Shown in pieces: positions 7,825 through 17,100 of a DNA stretch of 35,962 nucleotides. The notes beneath the pieces are model-generated. The model worked only from the letters and a program-made list of their open reading frames with translations. It did no database searches and was not told the origin of the DNA. The position numbers and the translations under genes were made by a program. Position 1 is the stretch's first letter, and every line of letters begins with the position of its first letter. Origin of the DNA: a bacterium (GTDB lineage: Bacteria > Spirochaetota > UBA4802 > UBA5550); NCBI GenBank assembly GCA_024224995.1, contig JAAENB010000206.1:1-35962 (forward strand), given 5' to 3'.

Positions 7825-8152
7825 AAAACTTCTCCTTGCTTTTCGGTTTAATATTTGATATAGTTCAGAAACTATTCAATTAGTATAAATAGTATAATAA
7901 ACCGGTTCGAACAGGAAGAACGGTGATATGATATATCTCTTTTTCTTGTCTATCGCAATTTATTATAATATCATACGTATTGAATCGTTGCTATATTGTA
8001 TTGTCCGCTGCCTGGAAAGTGCGGAATGAAATTTTACTTTGTAATTTACTCTACAAACTTTTCAAGGGCGTACACAATATTTTATATAACAACAATCAAA
8101 ACAAAGGATACTGTCAAGAAAATAAAAAAAAAATATTAATAATGCCCGGGTT
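7825..8152. promoter_or_regulatory. Divergent intergenic region between qrc operon and PKS
   Basis: This 328-base AT-rich stretch separates two divergently transcribed operons and holds no ORF I trust. It contains TATAAAT at 7884-7890 and TATAAT at 7893-7898 near qrcA, the 8-base palindrome GTTCGAAC at 7905-7912, and a candidate + strand promoter at 7941-7974. The leader to the PKS start would be roughly 170-200 bases and is A-rich near its end. Confidence 0.5.
7946..7974 (+). promoter_or_regulatory. Candidate sigma-70-like promoter for the PKS genes
   Basis: TTGTCT (7946-7951) and TATCAT (7969-7974) are 17 bases apart, with 4/6 and 5/6 matches to consensus. An overlapping exact TATAAT at 7964-7969 has only a poor -35. 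AT-rich sequence makes chance matches easy. Confidence 0.4.
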
Positions 8153-11100
8153 ATGGCGAAAGGAATTTTTTGTGAAAGGATCGAAAGAGTGAACACTGTT
8201 CGGGAAATGATTGACAGCTTTGATGAAGAGCAGTTGGACCGTGAAGCAGTCAATATCAAAATAGAAGAGGAGTATACAGGTGTAAGGTACCGGGAACTCA
8301 GGGACCGGGTGCGGGCTCTTGGGAATATGCTTCTTGTTATGGGGGTCCAAAAAGGGGATACCATTGGTATCCTTTCGGAGAACCGCCCTGAGTGGGCAGT
8401 GGTATATCTTGCTGTGGCCTCTATAGGAGCGGTTATTGTCCCATTTGATATTTTTCCGGAATCCCGGGAGCTTTTGCCCGTAATAGAAGCCGCGAATATC
8501 GGCATTATTTTTACTTCCCGACAGCACCGGGAAAAGCTGGTCCCCCGGGAACCGGTGATAGAAAAGCTGCGGCATGTTGTTTGTTTTGAAGATGCTGAAG
8601 ACGATACAGGGCTTCCCGGGCCTCTTTTTTACGGGTCCCTCCTTGCTGAAGGCAAACGCCTTATGGAACAGGGGTCCGACAGCTATTCCGGAGCCCTGGT
8701 TGAGCCCGGTGATGAAGCGGCTTTTATTCATACGCACGGGAATATGTTCGCGGTCCTTACTCATGAGGGGATTATGGGCAACGCGAACGGGATTATTGAA
8801 CGCCTCTCCTGTTCCGGACAATACCTGCTGCCTGGTGAACAATGGCTCGCGGGCCTCCCGTTTCATCATACTTACCCTGTTATGTTTGGTCTTTTTATCC
8901 CCCTGATGACCGGCGGTACCGTAACAATGCTTTCCCGCTTTAAAACGAACGATATGCTGAAGACCATCAAAGAAAGAGGAATAAATTATATGGCCACGGT
9001 TCCTCTTGTTCTTGAAGGGATTTTTGAAGGAATTTCCGGAGAACATGATCCCGGGCTCGATTCAATACGGTTTCTCATTACCGGTGGCGCTCCAATAGAT
9101 GCCGCTTTTCTTGAAAATATCGATAAATTGGGAATTCCCCTCTTGCAGGGCTACGGCTTAACCGAGTTCTCACCGGTTGTTTCCGTTAACAATATGCGGG
9201 AAAACCGTATTGGTTCCATAGGACGGCCTCTTGATGAGGTGAGCGTAATGATCCGTAATCCCGATGACCAGGGTAATGGCGAAATCCTGGTAAAAGGACC
9301 GGGGCAAATGAAAGGCTATTATGCCCTGCCGGAGAAAACCGCAGAGGTTCTGGACCCGGAGGGATGGCTTCATACCGGGGATATTGGCTGCATTGATAGC
9401 GATGGATTTTTGTATATAACGGGAAGAAGTAAGAATATTATCGTTAATAAAGGCGGTAAGAATATTTATCCCGAAGATATTGAGCAGTTGCTATTGAAGA
9501 GTGAATATATTTCCGCTGTGCGGGTTATTCCCGGAGTAGATAATTGTAATGGGGAATATCCTTTTGCCGTGATATACCCCGATCCGGACGCCATATCGCC
9601 AATAGAGAGCGCTGAGGTCCGGGATCTTATTGAAAAAGAGATTGTACGGGTAACTCGCGCTAGCGCTCCGTATAAAATGCCCGGCGGGTTTGAAATCACC
9701 CATAGTGCTTCGCAGCCGCTCCCTCCGGAGCCTTTTATGTTCGCGGATCACTATGGAGAGCGGACACCGGTAAAACAAATGGTCTCAAACCAGGCACGGG
9801 ATATCTATCTCGGGAAAATAGAGGATTTTTTAATAAGAAAAGCAGCCGCAGTTTCCGGGGTCTCCGTGAGTGAACTTGACGCGCAGGAGCGCTTCCTTAA
9901 TTTTCTTGATTCCGCGGAACTGGTAAAAATATCAAAAGATATTGAAAACGAGATTGGTATTATTTTACACCCGGCATTATTATTTGAGTATTCCACCATC
10001 CGTAAACTCTCGGGCTATTTATTGGAAAAACAAACGGACGCCATAAAACAGTATTTTGGCCATATCGATCTTAATACAGGAGAAGAGCCGGAAGAGATTA
10101 ATCAGCCCGATAAGAAGATTGATAAAAAACCCGCTCCCGGTACGGAGATTGCCATTATTGGGTTTAGCGGGATCTTTCCCGGGTCAAAAACCCCGGAAGA
10201 GCTCTGGGAACACCTGGAAGCCGGTGATGATCTTATTTCGGAAATACCTCCCCATCGTTTCGATTTCCGGAAATATTTTGGAGACCCGGAGCGTGAATTA
10301 AATAAAATGAATTCAAAGTGGGGGGGCTTTATTGATGAGGTGGATCTCTTTGACGCCTCTTTTTTTAATATAGCCCCGCGTGAAGCGCAATTCATGGACC
10401 CCCAACAGCGGATTTTTTTGGAAGTTGTATGGAAAACCCTTGAAGCGGCGAATTGCAAACCTTCATCACTGTCGGGAACCGGCACCGGTATTTTTGTTGG
10501 GGCAGCCACTCATGATTATACGGAATTGTGCGGCAGGTATTCACCGGTCATTGATCCCTATTTCGCAACCGGTTCGGCTCACTCCATGCTGGCGAACCGT
10601 ATTTCGTACCTCCTGGATCTTCGCGGCAGCAGTGAAGTTATTGATACTGCCTGCTCCGGTTCTCTTGTTGCGATCCACCGTGCTGTTACGGCTCTTGAAC
10701 GCGGTGATTGTGATATGGCAATAGCCGGGGGAGTGAACGTTATTCTCAGTCCAACTTTTTTTATTGCTTTTAGCGGAGCAGGGATGCTTTCTCCTGATGG
10801 AAGATGTAAAACCTTTGGGAAAGGGGCAAACGGCTATGTCCGGGGCGAGGGAGCCGGAGCCCTGCTGCTGAAACCGCTTTCCCGGGCCCGGGAGGATGGA
10901 AACACTATCTGTGCTGTTATAAAAGGAATAGCGGTTAACCACGGAGGAGCAGCCTCTTCATTAACGGCGCCAAATCCCGATGCCCAGGCGCAGGTATTAA
11001 TACGGGCCTATGAAAACGCGGGGATCTCCCCCGCTACCGTAAGCTATATTGAAGCCCACGGAACCGGCACGCAGCTTGGCGACCCTGTTGAAGTGCAGGG

Positions 11101-14100
11101 ACTAAAAAAAGCTTTTGAAGTCTTAAACACGCGGGATACCGGGGAACCTGCCCGGTATAATTACTGCGGCCTGGGATCGGTAAAAACCAATATTGGACAC
11201 CTGGAAGCCGCTGCCGGTGTTGCCGGAGTGATTAAAGTGTTATTATCTTTCCGGCATAAACGCTTACCCGCAACACTGCACTGTAAAGAGCTGAATCCAT
11301 ATATTGTTCCGGAGAACAGCCCTTTCTATATTACTCGCGATGCCGGACCCTGGGAACGCGGCAGCAACCCGCGGCGGGCCGGGATCAGTTCCTTTGGTTT
11401 TGGAGGATCAAACGGACACATGGTCCTTGAAGAATATGTTGATAACGATCTTGATACCAATGAACCCCGAACCGGAGCCGGGGAGAAAGAACAGCTTATT
11501 CTGCTTTCCGCGAAGAATGAAGACCGGTTAAAAGCCTGTGTTCAAAGGATGATAGAGTTCCTGGAGAGAAATGAGCCCCGGGGAAACGGCTATCTTGCTG
11601 ATATCGCGTACACCTTGCAGCGGGGGCGGGAGGAACTGAACGAGCGCCTGGCTATTGTTGTTCGGGACAGAGAACAATTACTAAAAAAAATGAGGGAATT
11701 CGTAGAAGAGAAAGAGCATGTCGAGGACTTGTACTGCAGCAACATAAAAACAAATAAAAATAACCTGGTTGAAGGAGAGGCAGGGAAAGAGTTTGTGCGG
11801 ATTCTTATTAAGAACAGGGAACATCGAAAGCTCGCGCTTGCCTGGGTTTCGGGAGTTCCCGTTGCCTGGAATGAATTTCAGGGCAGCCCCGGCGCCCGGT
11901 GGGTGTCGCTGCCGGGATATCCCTTTGCCCGGGAAAGGCACTGGATAGAAGACTCCGTTAGAAACGAGAATTTTTTTGATCCCCCTGGTGAACGGCCGGC
12001 AGTGCTTCATCCCCTGGTAGAGCGGAATACATCAAATCTCAGTGAACAAAAATTTTCAACCGGGCTCCGGGGAGACGAATTTTTCCTCACCGATTATAGT
12101 GAAGATGAAAAGCTTGTTGTTCCCGGAGTAGTCTATATTGAAATGGCCCGGGCAGCAGGTGCCATTGCCGGAGAGATGAATGTACGCCGGATTAAAGACC
12201 TGGTATGGGTAAAACCATTGTTATTTGAAGAGAATACCGGCGATATTCACGTTAGCCTGTTTCTCAACCGCAGCCTTGTTGGTTTTGAAATTTTTTCCTG
12301 CCCTGGTGAGCGGGATGGAGAGCGGGAACTGCATGCTGTTGGAAAGCTGGAATATGATCCCTATCCCGAGAGCCGGGTAAAAGCCGGGGCAGCCGATATT
12401 GAGAGCATCAAAAGAAAATGTCCCCACGCAAAGAACAGTAAAGAAACATATGAGTTTTTTAATACAAAGGGAATACAATATGGCCCGGCGTTTCAAATGA
12501 TCCGGGAATTGTACTATTCCGGTACGGAAGCGCTATCACTCCTTGAATTCCCGGATCATTTAAAAAGTGAAAATTTTGTTCTGCATCCCGCGCTTATGGA
12601 AGGAGCTCTCCAGACCTGTATCATCTTCAGGAGCAATAGTGGTGAGGAATCTTTTTGGTCGTATATTCCTTTCGCGCTCAAGGATATTGAAATTATACAA
12701 GCGGTACCGGGCAGGTGCTATGTGCATACCCGTCTTGTGGGAGAACGCAGCCTGGCTGACTATGCCGTAAAGATATTTTCCGTCCGTTTTTTGAATGAAC
12801 AAGGAGAGGAATTTGTTCTCATCAATGATTTTTCAATTCGCTTTGTCCGGCATATTGAAGGGCCTGAAAAAAATAAAGAAATAAACAAAGAAGAAATTAA
12901 AGAGAGTCAAACACACCTGTTTGCCGCGGAATGGAAAAAATCCGAACTCACTCACTACCCGGAAAAAAATATATCCCTTGGCCATGTCCTTGTTTTTGAT
13001 TCCGATGAAATTATATGGAATGAACTAAAAGAACGGCTCGGTATTCGCGATGAGATAAACACTCAATTTATCCTGGTTAAACCGGGGAACGAATATAAAC
13101 ACAGCGGACACCAGGTGTACCAGGTAAATCCCGAAAATGGAGATGATTACGTCCGCTTGTTCGAAACGCTTAAGGAAAAGAATTTTGTTCCGGCAAAGAT
13201 ACTCCATATCTGGGCAGCACACACTGAAGATGATGATATGGATAACAGCCGGCTAAAAATTTTCGAAGAAAACGAAAACAAAATGAATGATTTTATTAAA
13301 AAATCATTGGAACGCGGTATTAACTCAATTTTTCATATTGTGAAAGCCCTTTCGGGAACAGGGAATACAACGCTCAATAAGTTTATTTTTGCCTTTAATG
13401 GAGAGCGAACGGCTTCAAACCTGTTCATGGAACCTGTTGCCGCCTATTCCCGGTCATTGAATTTTATTTACCCGGCTCTCTCTTTTTCAACAATCAAGGT
13501 TATAACATCGGGAAAAGAGAGATCGAGCTATGTTGATGTTGTAATACAGGAATTAGGGACTGAAAGAAAAGAGATCGCTGCCGAAATCCGTTATATTGGG
13601 GACCGGAGATATAGTAAACAGGTAGGGACTCCCAATATGGAGGATTCCGGGACCTTGATTAAAAAAAAGAGCGTCTGGCTGATTACCGGGGGAGCCGGAG
13701 CCCTGGGATTGATCTTTGCCCGTTACCTGGCGGAAACATACCAGGCAGTACTTGTATTGACCGGCAGATCCCCGCTTAATTCCGCGAAGAAAGAGATTTT
13801 AGAAAATCTTAATAAAAATAATTCTGATGTTCTATATATTCAGGCCGATGCGGCAGACCGCGGGGAGATGCGGGATGTTGTAGAAATAATCAAAAAGAAA
13901 TACGGCACTCTCAACGGAGTTATTCATTCGGCAGGAACCGCCGATGATGCCATCATTCTCAGGAAAGACTACGCCGGATTCAGCAGGGCCATGGCCCCAA
14001 AGATAGAGGGAACAATAGCGCTTGATGAAGCTACTGCGGGAGAAGCATTGGATTTCTTTATTATGTTTTCTTCAACAGCTTCAATCGTGGGCGACTTTGG

Positions 14101-17100
14101 GCAATGTGATTACTCCGTGAGCAACAGCTTCCTGGACAGCTTCCTGTCGGTGCGGGAAGAGTTATGTGCTAAAAAGATCCGTCATGGAAAAACAATAGTA
14201 ATAAACTGGCCCTTATGGAGAGAGGGAGGCATGCATTTAAGCAAGGATGCGGAATCATTATACCTGCAGTCTTCCGGCATGTCCTACCTGGATACCGAAG
14301 AGGGGCTGCGCGTCTTTGAGAAAATAACACGAAGCTCCTGTTCCCGGGTTATTGTATTTCCCGGTGACCGGGAACGCATTAACCGGTTTATGGGTATGGA
14401 AGGATCCCGTAAGCAGCGGGAAAACAATGAGAAAGGCAGCGTAACCGGGTTTAATCCAACGACAACGGAAGGGATACCGCTTGAGCGCAGGATCCAGCTG
14501 GATATTCAGAAGATCGCATCGGCATTGTTAAAGGTTGATTTTGGAAGCATGAACGATGTTCAGGAAAACCTGGGTAATTTTGGTTTCGATTCCATAACGT
14601 TAAAAGAATTTTCGCGCAAACTCAGTGACATCTACGGAGTTGCTGTTTCTCCCACTGTATTTTTTTCACATCTTACCATTGGAAGCCTGTCGGTGTATCT
14701 TCTCAATGAATTCGGAGATAGTATGATAGATTTTTACGGGGCTCCGAATAAAGAAAAATTAAAGCCCCCTGCTGTAGAACAGGAAGTGCCGCTTTCCCCG
14801 GTGTTTAAAGGGATAAGCCGGGGCAATCTGTACCGGAAAGAAGAAATAGCGATTGTTGGGGCCAGCGGTATATTTCCCGGAGCGGAAAACCTGGCCCTGT
14901 TCTGGCAAAATCTTGAAAGTGAAAAGGACCTGGTTTCCGAAGTACCTCCCTGGCGCTGGGATTGGCGGGACTATGGTGAAGACCCGGCCTTACATGTCAA
15001 ATGGGGCGGGTTTATTACGGGTGTTGAAGCTTTTGACGCGGAATTTTTTAACCTGTCTCCCCGTGAAGCGGAGCTCATGGACCCGCAGCATCGATTGTTT
15101 TTGCAAACCGCCTGGGCTGCCATTGAAGACGCGGGATATAACGCGTCGGAGTTGTCGGGAAAAGCGGTTGGCGTTTTTGTTGGAGCTCAATTTAATGATT
15201 ATATGCAGTTGCTAACGGAAGCCGGTGAGTCAAAAGCCTATGTGAGTACCGGCAATACCCATTCGGTTCTGGCTAACAGGATATCGTACCTTCTGGATTT
15301 TCGCGGTCCAAGTGAGGCTATTGATACCGCCTGTTCCAGCAGCCTGGTGGCAATCCACCAGGCCGTAAAGTCAATTCAATATAAAGAGAGTGAATTGGCC
15401 ATTGCCGGAGGAGTGAGCCTTATTCTCTCTCCGGAGGTTATGATGAATGTAGCCCGGCTTGGGATTTTGTCGCCAAACGGGAGGTGCAGAACCTTTGACA
15501 AAAACGCGGACGGGTACGTCCGGGGGGAGGGCGTTGGCGCTATTCTCTTAAAACCGCTTCACCGGGCGCTTCATGATCATGATCACATATACGCTGTTAT
15601 AAAAGGGACTGCCGTTAATCATGGCGGAAAAGCGTCATCATTAACGGCTCCCAATTCCGATGCCCAGGCCCAGCTTCTTGTTACGGCCTATACCGACGCC
15701 GGGGTAGATCCTGCTGCCATTACGTATATTGAAGCTCATGGAAGCGGTACGGAATTGGGAGATCCAATAGAGGTTGAAGGGCTCAAAAAAGCATTCAGGG
15801 AACTGGAGACGGATTACGATAGCGGGCTCCAGGGGGGAAACTATTGCGGCCTGGGATCGGTTAAATCGAATATTGGCCACCTGGAGCCCGCGTCCGGAAT
15901 CGCCGGTTTGTGTAAAGTAATTCTTGCCATGAAAAATAAAAAGATTCCCGGGAACCGTAATTTTAAAGAAATTAATCCGTATATTAATATTGGCGATTCT
16001 CCATTTTATATTGTGGAAAAAACAATCGATTGGCCCTGCCGGGAAAACGCGCACGGGAAACCGCTTCCCCGGCTTGCCGGGGTCAGTTCCTTTGGATTTG
16101 GCGGAACAAACGCTCATATTGTACTTGAGGAGTTTTCCGGTACTCCTGCGGAGCAGTCCGGAGTGGAAACGGGAGAGCCGCTTTTATTTGTTTTATCGGC
16201 AAAGAATAATGAGCGGCTCCATGAGGCCGCCAAAAACCTGGCCGATTATTTAAACGTTCTGCCCGAACATGAGCAGGGATCTTCTATTACTCTTCCGGAT
16301 ATCGCCTATACCCTGCAGACGGGGCGTCAACCCATGGAAGAACGGCTGGCTTGTATCGCTTCGAGCAGAGAGGAATTGCTTGAAAAACTAAGGCTTTTTA
16401 ACCGGGAAAAAATCATTGAGAATGGGTACTGCGGCAGCGTATCGGAGCATAAAGAAAAAGCGGCTTTTTTGAGCAATGGAACGGAAAGTGAAGAGTTTAT
16501 TAACATTCTTATCGACAATAAAAAATTTGAAAAGCTCGCGCAGATCTGGCTCTCCGGTATTGAGATCGACTGGAAATTACTCTACCCGGAGAACCTGCCA
16601 AACCGGGTTTCGCTTCCTACGTATCCCTTTGCGAAAGAACTCTATTGGATACCCGACCATAATTCAAGAGGACGTGGAGAGAAACCGGGAAGCGCGGAAA
16701 AACTGCATCCATTGATTCACCGGAACATATCAACAGTAACAGAAGTAAAATTCACGACCCGCCTCTCAGGGAATGAGTTTTACTTGCGTGACCATGTTGT
16801 AAACGGGCAAAAGGTTTTACCCGGCGCGGCGTATATTGAATTAGCCCGTGCCGCAGCAGAGATCGCCGGAGAAAGAGAAACGCGCGTTCTGAAAAATATA
16901 GTCTGGGCAATACCGGTTACGGTAATCGATACTTCGGTAGATCTTTTTATCAACCTTTACCCCGAACATGACCTGGTTGATTACGAGATGCATACAAAGG
17001 GAGTCGACAACGAACGGGTTATTCACTCCCAGGGCAGGGTCCTCACCGGCGTTCCCGCAGAAGAGGCGGATCCCGGCTTCATTGATATAGCGGCAATTCG

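Noticed and set aside
7905..7912. GTTCGAAC palindrome as a regulator site between qrc and PKS
   Set aside because: Eight bases is too short to claim and no second copy was seen in the window.
8114..9046. 310-codon open frame on the - strand inside the PKS1 ligase domain
   Set aside because: It is a shadow of the real gene: Pro/Lys/Phe-rich with no domain pattern, while the + strand carries unmistakable ligase motifs.
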